NCBI GenBank assembly: GCA_031178565.1 | Contig: JAPSIU010000191.1 | Location: forward strand, 1 to 5,327 | DNA from: Leucobacter sp. | GTDB lineage: Bacteria > Actinomycetota > Actinomycetes > Actinomycetales > Microbacteriaceae | Direction of reading: 5' to 3' | DNA length: 5,327 bases | Shown: one piece after another, positions 1 to 5,327 of the stretch | Numbering within the stretch: the stretch's first letter is position 1 | Layout of the letters: the number at the start of each line of letters is the position of its first letter | Program-made: the position numbers and the translations under genes | The notes under the pieces: generated by a model | The model's database searches: none | Told to the model about the DNA's origin: nothing | The model's input: only the letters and a program-made list of their open reading frames with translations

Positions 1-468
1 GAGGGCTGGGCGCTCTACGCCGAGCGGCTGATGGAGCAGCTCGGCTACCTCGACGACCCCGCGGATCGCCTCGGAATGCTCGACGGGCAGCGCATGCGGG
101 CGGCCCGCGTCGTGCTCGACATCGGCGTGCACCTCGGGAAGCCCCGTCCCGACGGAATCGGGATCTGGGACGGCGACTACGCTCTCGAGTTCATGCGCGG
201 GAACGTGAACATGAACGAGGGCTTCGTGCGCTTCGAGGAGAACCGCTACCTCGGCTGGGTCGGGCAGGCGCCCTCGTACAAGGTGGGACAGCGGATCTGG
301 GAGGGGTTGCGGGACGAGGCCTCCGCGCGAGCAGCGCGCTCGGGCCGCGACTTCGAGATACGCGACTTCCATCGCGAGGCGCTCGCCCTCGGAGGCGTCC
401 GTCTCGACACCCTCCAGCGCGCGCTGCGGGGCGAACTCGCGACCACCGGCGGCGGGGCCGGCGCGTGA
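1..468 (+). CDS. DUF885 family protein, C-terminal part (5' end outside window)
   Basis: The reading frame is open from base 1, starting E-G-W-A-L-Y-A-E, and stops with TGA at 466-468, leaving 155 residues. That opening motif is characteristic of DUF885 (PF05960) proteins. Further family signs are the PSYKVGQ..W segment around residues 91-100, the segment FEIRDFHREAL near residues 118-128, and a final G-x-x-x-D-x-L helix. Full-length members usually run about 550-600 residues, so roughly the last quarter is present. DUF885 proteins are often described as predicted metallopeptidase-like enzymes, but substrate and reaction are not established and the N-terminal part is missing here. I therefore assign the family only. 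The gene overlaps the next one by 4 bases (GTGA), which suggests shared transcription and coupled translation. The ATG at 31 is internal to the domain and is not the true start. Confidence 0.88.
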   Translation, partial: EGWALYAERLMEQLGYLDDPADRLGMLDGQRMRAARVVLDIGVHLGKPRPDGIGIWDGDYALEFMRGNVNMNEGFVRFEENRYLGWVGQAPSYKVGQRIWEGLRDEASARAARSGRDFEIRDFHREALALGGVRLDTLQRALRGELATTGGGAGA

Positions 469-875
469 GTGCGATGGGACCGGCGTCCCTCGACGCGGGC
501 GCCCGATGCCCCTGCGGCCGCGGAGAGGCGTACGCGTCGTGCTGCGGACCGCTGCACGACGGTGCGCCCGCTCCGACCGCCGAACGCCTCATGCGCTCGC
601 GCTACAGCGCCTTCGCCCTCGGGCTCGAGCGGTACCTCCTCGATTCGTGGCACCCCTCCACCCGCCCGGCGGCGATGGACCTCGACCCCGAGGTGACCTG
701 GCGCCGGCTGCTGATCGAGGGGACGGAGGCGGGCGGCCCCTTCGATCGGGAGGGCTTCGTCACCTTCACCGCCATCGCACGCACTCCCGCTGGCCGCTTC
801 GAGCAGCGCGAGCGCAGCCGCTTCCTCCGCGACCCGGGGGATCGCTGGCGCTACGTCGACGGAGCGGAGGGGTAG
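465..875 (+). CDS. YchJ-like (UPF0225) SEC-C motif protein
   Basis: This 136-residue protein starts with GTG at 465, inside the stop region of the upstream gene. Residues 15-27 carry the SEC-C metal-binding pattern: C15-x-C17, then C26-C27, followed by G-P-L-H. Next comes the typical YchJ segment PTAERLMRSRYSAFALG (about residues 38-54) and an NTF2-like alpha/beta domain to the end, including W-R-R-L-L-I-E and a final R-W-R-Y-V-D-G. Length and order match the UPF0225/YchJ family, which is small, soluble and of unproven function. The four cysteines probably bind zinc, as in the SEC-C motif of SecA; that is family knowledge. The GTG start gives the complete SEC-C motif and the 4-base overlap; the ATG at 474 would keep the domain too. 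Nothing links this gene functionally to the sugar-transport genes beyond the convergent lacI-type gene. Confidence 0.9.
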   Translation: MSAMGPASLDAGARCPCGRGEAYASCCGPLHDGAPAPTAERLMRSRYSAFALGLERYLLDSWHPSTRPAAMDLDPEVTWRRLLIEGTEAGGPFDREGFVTFTAIARTPAGRFEQRERSRFLRDPGDRWRYVDGAEG

Positions 876-894
876 AGGGCCCTTGCGCGGTACT

Positions 895-920
895 CTCCCC
901 GATTCAAGCGTACGGGGGAG
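895..920. terminator. Possible bidirectional terminator hairpin between convergent genes
   Basis: CTCCCC (895-900) and GGGGAG (915-920) can pair across a 14-base loop. The neighbouring G901 and C913 can extend the stem if one G bulges. It sits in and beside the 28-bp gap between the YchJ-like stop (875) and the regulator stop (904-906, - strand), where convergent transcripts should end. There is no T tract on either strand, the stem is short, and the right arm lies inside the end of the regulator's coding sequence. Placement is the main support. Confidence 0.25.
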
Positions 921-1950
921 CCGATGCCGGCCGCGAGGCCGAGGATTCGCGAACGATGAGCGTGGGCGTCAGCAGACGGGAGCGCACCGGCCGTTTCTCG
1001 AGACGTTGGAGCAGCATGTCGAAGGCGGATGCGCCGAGTTCCTCAGTCGGGACGCGGACACTGGTGAGCGGGATCGTGAGGTCTGCCGAGATGCTGATGT
1101 CGTTGTATCCGGCCACGGCGATGTCGCGGCCGACCTCGAGGCCCCGGGATCGGAAACAGCCCATCGCGCCGATGGCCGAGTAGTCGTTCACTGCGAAAAC
1201 GGCCGTGGGCAGCCGCCCATCGGCGATGAGCCGTTCGGCTCCCTCCCTGCCGCCTACGGCGTCGAAGGAGGAGTCGACCTCGAAGATGCGGGAGGGGTCG
1301 AGGCCCGCCTCTTCGATCGCCCGGCGGAAGCCTCGCACTCGGTCGACGCTAGCGCTGGCGTGAGATGGGCCCGCGATGACGCCGAAGTGCTCGTGCCCCT
1401 CGGCTACGAAGTGCTGACCGATGAGATATCCGCCCTGCTCGTCGTCCCACCCGATATGAGGCCAGCTCGAAAATCGGCGTACGAACAGCACGAAAGGAAC
1501 GCTCTCATCGAGGACGTCGAGCATCTGGCCGCCGTCGAGGTGGGCGTCTCCGATCAGCAATCCGTCCACTCTGCGGGCGAGGAGGTCGCGTATCTGGTTC
1601 GACTGCTCGAGCGGGTCGTCCTGAGAAGCTGAACTCACTGCGAGATAACCGAGTTCGGCGGCCCGCCGGCGGATCGCCTCGTACACCTCCGCCATCAGCA
1701 CATCCGTCAGATGGGGAACGATGACCCCGACCATGCGGGTCCGACCGGACCGCAGACTGGCCGCCCACACGTCACGCGAGTAGCCGTGCTCGAGAGCGAT
1801 CTCGCGAATTCGTTTCGCCTTCGGAGACTCATTGGGACTGGGGGCTTGTGCGAGGACGCGAGAGACGGTGGTGTAGTGCACTCCTGCCGCTTCCGCGATG
1901 GTGCGCACCGTCACTCGACGTCGAGGTGCCCGCTCACTCATTGATGTCAA
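904..1950 (-). CDS. LacI-family transcriptional regulator, likely repressor of the divergent sugar ABC operon
   Basis: Numbered from the ATG at 1941 (345 residues). Residues 10-32 form the LacI-type helix-turn-helix (V-T-V-R-T-I-A-E-A-A-G-V, then recognition residues H-Y-T-T-V-S-R-V-L). A hinge helix with A-A-S-L-R-S-G-R-T follows; its Leu63 matches the leucine that wedges into the central CG of family operators. From about 70 to 335 lies a periplasmic-binding-protein-like effector domain, with R155-R156, D200-R201..G-F, A-V-N-D (250-253) and V-A-G-Y-N-D (276-281). This predicts a soluble DNA-binding homodimer that senses a small sugar-like ligand. The start is uncertain: ATG 1941 has no well-spaced ribosome site, whereas TTG 1950, three codons upstream, sits 7 bases after GAGAGGGG, so I chose TTG. 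The frame stays open to an ATG at 2091, but that adds 50 low-complexity residues. It diverges from the transport operon, which implies local and probably self-control. Confidence 0.93.
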   Translation of the reverse strand: MTSMSERAPRRRVTVRTIAEAAGVHYTTVSRVLAQAPSPNESPKAKRIREIALEHGYSRDVWAASLRSGRTRMVGVIVPHLTDVLMAEVYEAIRRRAAELGYLAVSSASQDDPLEQSNQIRDLLARRVDGLLIGDAHLDGGQMLDVLDESVPFVLFVRRFSSWPHIGWDDEQGGYLIGQHFVAEGHEHFGVIAGPSHASASVDRVRGFRRAIEEAGLDPSRIFEVDSSFDAVGGREGAERLIADGRLPTAVFAVNDYSAIGAMGCFRSRGLEVGRDIAVAGYNDISISADLTIPLTSVRVPTEELGASAFDMLLQRLEKRPVRSRLLTPTLIVRESSASRPASAPPYA

Positions 1951-1957
1951 GGCTATA

Positions 1958-1965
1958 CCCCTCTC
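1958..1965 (-). promoter_or_regulatory. Ribosome binding site favouring the TTG start of the regulator
   Basis: On the - strand this reads GAGAGGGG. It lies 7 bases from TTG at 1950-1948 but 16 bases from ATG at 1941-1939, so by spacing it supports the TTG start (adding Met-Thr-Ser). The match to the anti-Shine-Dalgarno sequence is moderate (AGAGG core). Confidence 0.45.
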
Positions 1966-2061
1966 ATCGTGTGATCCGACTGCCGCGGCTCCTCCTTGAG
2001 CTGTTCCGACGGCGGCCGGTCGGAGGGTCGAAGAATGCCGGCCGCGTGTGCGCGGGCGGGG

Positions 2062-2120
2062 CAATGTTGCGATTCCATCACGCTCCTTCATTGTGCACGG
2101 TGCATCTTGACAATGTTGCG
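2062..2120 (+). repeat. Direct repeat CAATGTTGCG, two copies 49 bp apart
   Basis: The 10-mer CAATGTTGCG occurs exactly at 2062-2071 and again at 2111-2120. Start-to-start distance is 49 bp. The second copy overlaps the end of the TTGACA box of the operon promoter. Both copies contain GTTGCG, which resembles one arm of the LacI-type operator at 2153-2166, so they may be auxiliary regulator half-sites. That role is inference. Confidence 0.5.
2094..2104. repeat. Short perfect inverted repeat TGCAC-G-GTGCA upstream of the promoter
   Basis: An 11-bp perfect dyad with a one-base centre ends 2 bp before the TTGACA box. The position suits an activator or second-regulator site, but its sequence differs from the CG-centred element at 2153-2166. 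No regulator can be assigned from sequence. Confidence 0.35.
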
Positions 2121-2136
2121 CACCATCCCTGATAGT
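2107..2136 (+). promoter_or_regulatory. Promoter of the sugar ABC transport operon
   Basis: A perfect -35 hexamer TTGACA (2107-2112) is followed after 18 bp by GATAGT (2131-2136), which matches TATAAT at 4 of 6 positions. Transcription would start near 2143, giving a leader of about 80 bases before the ATG at 2224. The LacI-type operator would then lie at about +11 to +24, where bound repressor could block early elongation or promoter clearance. The -35 match is strong, the -10 only fair. Confidence 0.55.
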
Positions 2137-2157
2137 TGCTAACTAACGATAGCGCAA
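2129..2157 (-). promoter_or_regulatory. Possible promoter of the LacI-family regulator gene
   Basis: On the - strand TTGCGC (2157-2152) and TATCAG (2134-2129) are separated by 17 bp. They match the -35 and -10 consensus at 3 and 4 of 6 positions. The -10 overlaps the operon's -10 on the opposite strand, and the -35 overlaps the CG-centred operator. If real, one bound repressor would affect both directions and the regulator would control itself. The hexamers are weak on their own. Confidence 0.3.
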
Positions 2158-2183
2158 CCGTTTGCGTTGCCGGGTTGCTATCG
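2147..2183 (+). repeat. Imperfect inverted repeat / possible hairpin in the operon 5' leader
   Basis: CGATAGCGCAACC (2147-2159) pairs with GGTTGCTATCG (2173-2183): eleven base pairs with a 2-base GC bulge in the left arm and a 13-base loop. It would lie in the transcribed leader, ending 27 bases before the ribosome binding site. It may be an RNA hairpin, or only a by-product of several overlapping operator half-sites. The arms overlap the operator, which fits the second reading equally well. Confidence 0.4.
2153..2166. promoter_or_regulatory. LacI-type operator (near-palindrome with central CG)
   Basis: CGCAACCGTTTGCG is a 14-bp near-perfect dyad centred on the CG at 2159-2160, with one mismatched symmetric pair. 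Even-length palindromes with a central CG flanked by AA/TT-type bases are the usual operator form of LacI-family proteins whose hinge helix carries the intercalating leucine, and the divergent regulator has that leucine. The site lies just downstream of the operon promoter and over the regulator's possible -35 box. The nearest candidate regulator is the gene at 904-1950. Confidence 0.6.
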
Positions 2184-2210
2184 CATCACGACCCGGGCGC
2201 GAAACAGACG

Positions 2211-2216
2211 AAGGAG
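2211..2216 (+). promoter_or_regulatory. Ribosome binding site fixing the start of the binding protein
   Basis: AAGGAG lies 7 bases before ATG 2224. This selects that ATG over the ATG at 2167, which would add 19 arginine-rich residues in front of the signal peptide and has no comparable site. Confidence 0.85.
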
Positions 2217-2223
2217 TTTGTGG

Positions 2224-3294
2224 ATGAAGAAGAATCGTGTTCGTTTCGTCATCGCCGCCACCGGTGCGCTGACGATGATGATGCTCGGAGGTTGCGCCTC
2301 CGGAGGTGCCGGGGGCGCTATGGAGGGGTCCGACGAGTTCACCATCGGCTTCAACGTTCCCGTGCTCGCGAATCCGTTCTGGAAGCAGAATGTGGAGTTC
2401 GCGGAGGACGCGGCCGAGGCTGTCGGAGCGTCGATGGTCGTGGCCGACGCCAACCAGGACGAGGCGAAACAGCTGAAGATCATGGAGGACTTCGCCGCGC
2501 AGGGGGTCGATGCGATTGTGGTCGCCCCGGTCACCACCGCCGTAGTCCCGGCCCTGATCAAGGCGGCCGACAACGCGAAGATACCGCTCGTGTTCGCCGA
2601 GCGCACTCCTGGATTCGAACCTGACGCGGAGAAACACCCGAGCTACATCGGTTTCGTCGGAGCCGACAGCTACCAGGGCGCACAGGCGACTGCGCAGGCT
2701 CTCTACGACGCGGGCAGGCGTCGTATCGTGGCCACCACGGGTACGAAGGGCAGCTCGATCGCGGAGGACCGGCTGACAGGCCTGCTCGACTTCGCGGAGG
2801 AACACCCCGATTTCGAGATTCTGCAGTCGCAGTACGGCGTCGAGCTCCAGGATCAGGGCCAGACCGCGACGGAGAATTTCCTCTCCACGTTCCCGGGTCC
2901 CGGTTTCGACGGCGTGTGGAACTACACGGACTCCGCGGCAGTCGGCTCTGCCTCCGCGATCCAGGCGGCCGACGCGGGCGACGAGGTCGCGGTGACCGGC
3001 TTCGACGGACAACCCGACGGGGCACAGGCGATTCTCGACGGCACGATGCTCGCCACGGCAGGCGGTCAATTCATCGACGGCGCCTTCGCCACCATCATCG
3101 CCTTCGATTACCTCAACGGCCACGAGCCGAAGACTCCTTACGTGGTGATGGACTACCTCTTGATCACCGAGGAGAACGCCGCCGATTACATCGAGCAGTT
3201 CGGTCGTGGCAAGCCCCCTTACGATCTGAAGAATCTCTCGGTCACGCACAATCCCGACGCGTCGACCGATGATTTCGTGATCGCCATTCAGTAG
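2224..3294 (+). CDS. Sugar ABC transporter substrate-binding lipoprotein (ribose-binding-protein-like)
   Basis: This 356-residue protein begins with a lipoprotein signal peptide: a basic start (MKKNRVR), a hydrophobic stretch, and a lipobox L-G-G-C with the lipidated cysteine at residue 24, followed by a Gly/Ala-rich linker. Residues 37 to about 335 form a Peripla_BP_4 (PF13407) two-lobe fold. Candidate ligand residues by comparison with E. coli RbsB are F52-W53 (N-P-F-W), E126-R127, R183, N243, D271 (G-F-D-G) and Q292. RbsB has Phe-Phe and Asp-Arg at the first two places, so a related but different sugar or polyol is plausible; the ligand cannot be named. It would be tethered to the outer face of the membrane and deliver ligand to the permease. 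It is the first gene of the operon, 22 bp before the ATPase gene, and lies directly downstream of the predicted promoter and operator. Confidence 0.93.
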   Translation: MKKNRVRFVIAATGALTMMMLGGCASGGAGGAMEGSDEFTIGFNVPVLANPFWKQNVEFAEDAAEAVGASMVVADANQDEAKQLKIMEDFAAQGVDAIVVAPVTTAVVPALIKAADNAKIPLVFAERTPGFEPDAEKHPSYIGFVGADSYQGAQATAQALYDAGRRRIVATTGTKGSSIAEDRLTGLLDFAEEHPDFEILQSQYGVELQDQGQTATENFLSTFPGPGFDGVWNYTDSAAVGSASAIQAADAGDEVAVTGFDGQPDGAQAILDGTMLATAGGQFIDGAFATIIAFDYLNGHEPKTPYVVMDYLLITEENAADYIEQFGRGKPPYDLKNLSVTHNPDASTDDFVIAIQ

Positions 3295-3316
3295 CGGGGC
3301 CAGGAGGAGATCGCGA

Positions 3317-4828
3317 ATGAGTCCGGAGATCCAGACGCTCGCTGTTCGGGGAATCACCCGAAGGTACGGAGAAACCCACGCGCTCCGATTCGAGGATGCC
3401 GATGGTATCGAGTTCAGAGCCGGCGAGGTGCATGCACTGGTCGGCGAGAACGGTGCCGGAAAGTCCACCCTCGTGAAGATCGTGAGCGGGCTCGAGCAAC
3501 CGAGCTCGGGGGAGTTGCTGCTCGGTGGCGTGCCATACGCTCCGCGCTCCGCCGTAGAGGCGCGGCACGAGGGCGTGGACATCGTGCTTCAGGAATCCGG
3601 ACTCGTCCAGACGATGAGTGTGACGGACAACCTCCTCCTCGGGCGCGAGGGGGAGGTCTCCGCGATACGCGTCTACAGCTCGCGGACGGCTCACCGGGTC
3701 GCCAGACGAATGCTCGAACGAGTCGGACTCGATATCGACACGAGGCGGACGGTCGACAGCTTCGACCTCGAAACGCAGAAGTTCATCGAGATGGCGCGAG
3801 CGCTCTCGCGCAATCCGCGCGTACTCGTCATCGATGAGATGACGGCGAGTCTCGGCGTGGACGGCGTCATGAGATTGAAGGCTCTGATCTCCGAACTCAC
3901 CGCCGCGGGAACGCTGATCCTCTACATCTCCCACTACTTCGAGGAGATCTTCGAGATCTGCGACCGGGCTACCGTCCTTCGCGACGGCCAGCTGGTGGAA
4001 ACTGTCGAGATTGCCGATACCGACACGGAGAAGCTGCAGACGTTGATGGTCGGACGTTCGCTGATCGGGGAGATGTACCACGAGCAGCAGCGAGTGCAGC
4101 ATAGACCCGAACCGGTTCTGCAGCTCAACGCCGTCGTCGCCGGAGCGGGAATCCAACCGCTCGACCTCGTCGTCCGGCGCGGTGAGATCGTCGGCCTCGG
4201 CGGGCTGGTGGGCTGCGGCATCGAGAAGATCGCCGGGGCGATCTTCGGACGAAGCCGCCTGAGCAGCGGGTCGATCCGCCTTGACGGAGAGCCCTACTCG
4301 CCGTCATCGCCCCGCGAGGCGATTGCACAGGGTGTCGCCTACGTGAGCCCGGACCGAGAGCGCAACGATCTGCTGATTCATGCGTCGATCCAGGACAACA
4401 TCGTGCTGCCATCGCTGCGTTGGCGCACTCGGTTCGGATTCCTCGGGCGTCGACGCGACGCCCGAGACGCCGCGCAGGTGATGGACCGGCTCCGGGTCAA
4501 GGCCGGCTCACCGCTCTCAACACCGGCGGAACTGAGCGGTGGCAACCGGCAGAAGGTCGTTCTGGGACGCTGGCTGCTCAGAGAGTCCAAGCTCATCGTG
4601 CTGCACAACCCCACCCGTGGCGTAGATGTCGGCGCAAAGGCCGATATCTACCAGCTCGTGCGGGATCTCGCTGCAGACGGGGTCGCGGTGCTGCTGCTCA
4701 GCGATGAGCTGAACGAACTCATCGGAGTCGCGGACCGGGTGCTCATCATGCGCCGCGGTGCACTCACTGGCGAGTTCACGCACGAACAGGGAATGACGGA
4801 AGAGGAACTGGTCCAATGCATGGTGTAA
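3317..4828 (+). CDS. Sugar ABC transporter ATP-binding protein with two fused NBDs (RbsA/MglA type)
   Basis: The protein has 503 residues, the usual length for tandem-NBD ATPases of ribose/galactose-class importers. The N-terminal domain (about 5-250) has Walker A G43-ENGAGK-S50-T51, Q-loop Q92, Walker B V-I-D173-E174 and H-loop H206. Its signature is degenerate, F-D-L-E-T-Q-K (149-155) instead of LSxGQ. The C-terminal domain (about 262-503) has a good signature L406-S-G-G-N-R-Q-K413. Its Walker A region (295-304, G-L-V-G-C-G-I-E-K) lacks the K-S/T pair, as is common in this family, and Walker B reads L-H430-N431-P-T where D-E-P-T is usual. One complete ATP site can therefore form between the two halves. 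The ribosome site AGGAGGAG (3302-3309) lies 7 bases before the ATG. The last 13 bases overlap the permease start. It acts at the cytoplasmic membrane face and powers uptake of the ligand bound by the upstream lipoprotein. Confidence 0.95.
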   Translation: MSPEIQTLAVRGITRRYGETHALRFEDADGIEFRAGEVHALVGENGAGKSTLVKIVSGLEQPSSGELLLGGVPYAPRSAVEARHEGVDIVLQESGLVQTMSVTDNLLLGREGEVSAIRVYSSRTAHRVARRMLERVGLDIDTRRTVDSFDLETQKFIEMARALSRNPRVLVIDEMTASLGVDGVMRLKALISELTAAGTLILYISHYFEEIFEICDRATVLRDGQLVETVEIADTDTEKLQTLMVGRSLIGEMYHEQQRVQHRPEPVLQLNAVVAGAGIQPLDLVVRRGEIVGLGGLVGCGIEKIAGAIFGRSRLSSGSIRLDGEPYSPSSPREAIAQGVAYVSPDRERNDLLIHASIQDNIVLPSLRWRTRFGFLGRRRDARDAAQVMDRLRVKAGSPLSTPAELSGGNRQKVVLGRWLLRESKLIVLHNPTRGVDVGAKADIYQLVRDLAADGVAVLLLSDELNELIGVADRVLIMRRGALTGEFTHEQGMTEEELVQCMV

Positions 4829-5327
4829 CGGAGAAGATCGACGACCCGACGACGGGGAGTCCTGGCCGAGCGAGACCCGCGAGGTCTGATTCGGCGCGTA
4901 CGCGCGAGCTCGTACGGCGCGCGGTGCCCTTCGCGGCGCTGGCCGCTCTGATCCTGGTGTTCGGAGTACTGGCGCCCGACCGGTTCCTGACGGCGAGCAA
5001 TGCCCAGTACGTGCTGATACAGAGTATCGCGGTCATGATCGTCGCGTTCGGAATGACCCTGGTCGTGGTCACCGGGTCCATCGATCTCTCGGTGGGCTCG
5101 ACCGTCGCTCTGAGTGCAGCCGTCGGCGCCACCGTCGCGACGGGGAGCGGCCCCGTTCCCGGTATCCTCGCTGCGGTCGTCACCGGCGCCGCCGTGGGCG
5201 CGGTCAACGGAGTCGGTCTTGCTTGGCTCAGAATTCCGTCGTTCATCATGACGCTGGGAATGCTCTCCGTCGGACGCGGCCTGGTCCTGCTCGTCTCCGG
5301 TACGCAGCCGATCACCGTCGTTGAAGG
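4816..5327 (+). CDS. Sugar ABC transporter permease, N-terminal part (3' end outside window)
   Basis: The frame starts at ATG 4816 and stays open to the window edge, giving 170 residues. AGAGGA (4801-4806) lies 9 bases upstream, inside the ATPase gene. Residues 1-34 are a hydrophilic, Arg/Asp-rich cytoplasmic tail. Hydrophobic segments follow at about 36-53, 66-86, 96-110 and 113-138, and a fifth begins near 143. G87-S-I-D-L-S-V-G-S95 is the hallmark of BPD_transp_2 (PF02653) permeases such as RbsC, and N-G (131-132) with P-S-F-I-M-T-L-G (141-148) also fits. Full members have about 320-350 residues, so about half is visible. It forms the membrane channel, probably as a homodimer with the ATPase. 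The 13-base overlap with the ATPase gene suggests translational coupling. The frame has no stop at the window edge, so the cut is not a mutation. Confidence 0.93.
   Translation, partial: MHGVTEKIDDPTTGSPGRARPARSDSARTRELVRRAVPFAALAALILVFGVLAPDRFLTASNAQYVLIQSIAVMIVAFGMTLVVVTGSIDLSVGSTVALSAAVGATVATGSGPVPGILAAVVTGAAVGAVNGVGLAWLRIPSFIMTLGMLSVGRGLVLLVSGTQPITVVE

Larger units (their letters stand above)
1951..2223. other. Divergent control region between the regulator and the transport operon
   Basis: This 273-bp stretch separates the two divergent genes and holds no convincing conventional gene. The right half (about 2062-2183) is noticeably richer in A and T and contains the promoters, a LacI-type operator, repeated GTTGC/GCAAC pentamers and inverted repeats listed separately. 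The left half (1966-2060) is GC-rich. It would be the transcribed leader of the regulator and contains a possible 41-codon upstream reading frame on the - strand (2078-1953). Confidence 0.7.

Noticed and set aside
883..1632. 249-codon open frame on the + strand
   Set aside because: It is antisense to the LacI-family gene, whose domains are complete and well conserved.
1945..1950. TTGACA on the - strand at the regulator start
   Set aside because: A perfect -35-like hexamer, but it lies at the start codon and no -10-like sequence follows at 16-18 bp.
1989..1997. AAGGAGGAG on the - strand, a strong Shine-Dalgarno-like sequence
   Set aside because: No start codon follows at normal spacing; the next ATG is 21 bases away and its frame stops after four codons.
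1942..2091. Upstream extension of the regulator to the ATG at 2091
   Set aside because: It adds 50 residues of unstructured Gly/Ala/Arg-rich sequence before a normal LacI N-terminus, and its ATG lacks a ribosome site.
2167..2223. N-terminal extension of the binding protein to the ATG at 2167
   Set aside because: It would put 19 arginine-rich residues before a complete lipoprotein signal peptide, and the good ribosome site serves ATG 2224.
2143..3582. 479-codon open frame on the - strand
   Set aside because: It lies antisense to the binding-protein and ATPase genes, both clearly recognisable. The translation shows no family motif, and long antisense frames are common in GC-rich genes.
3242..4156. 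304-codon open frame on the - strand
   Set aside because: Antisense to the ATPase N-terminal domain, with no recognisable motif.
4776..5315. 179-codon open frame on the - strand
   Set aside because: Antisense to the permease, whose G-S-I-D-L-S-V-G-S motif and membrane segments establish the + strand frame.

Overview
The window looks like chromosomal DNA of a high-GC actinobacterium. Codons strongly favour G or C at the third position, most genes have AGGAGG-like ribosome binding sites, and the protein families fit a Micrococcales/Microbacteriaceae-type organism. The family-level placement is inference from gene style only. I found no RNA gene, mobile element or CRISPR array. The locus is mostly an ordinary carbohydrate-uptake module; the most interesting parts are its divergent control region and a lopsided ATPase.

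Layout: positions 1-875 (+) hold the 3' end of a DUF885-family gene and, overlapping it by 4 bases (GTGA), a complete YchJ/UPF0225-type SEC-C gene. A 28-bp gap then separates them from a convergent LacI-family regulator (904-1950, -). Positions 1951-2223 are a 273-bp divergent control region. Rightward from 2224 runs an operon: a lipoprotein sugar-binding protein (2224-3294), a tandem-domain sugar ABC ATPase (3317-4828), and the first 170 codons of a ribose/xylose-type permease (4816 to the window end, cut off).

How it works together: the lipoprotein would capture a sugar-like ligand outside the membrane, the permease would form the channel, and the double-NBD ATPase would power it (the RbsB/RbsA/RbsC architecture, CUT2 class). 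The divergent LacI-type protein is the obvious candidate repressor. A 14-bp near-palindrome with a central CG (2153-2166) lies just downstream of a likely operon promoter (TTGACA at 2107, GATAGT at 2131) and overlaps a possible regulator promoter on the other strand, so one site could control both directions. The ligand cannot be named from sequence.

Limits: promoters and operators were found by eye; no database or folding computation was run. The first and last genes are incomplete.
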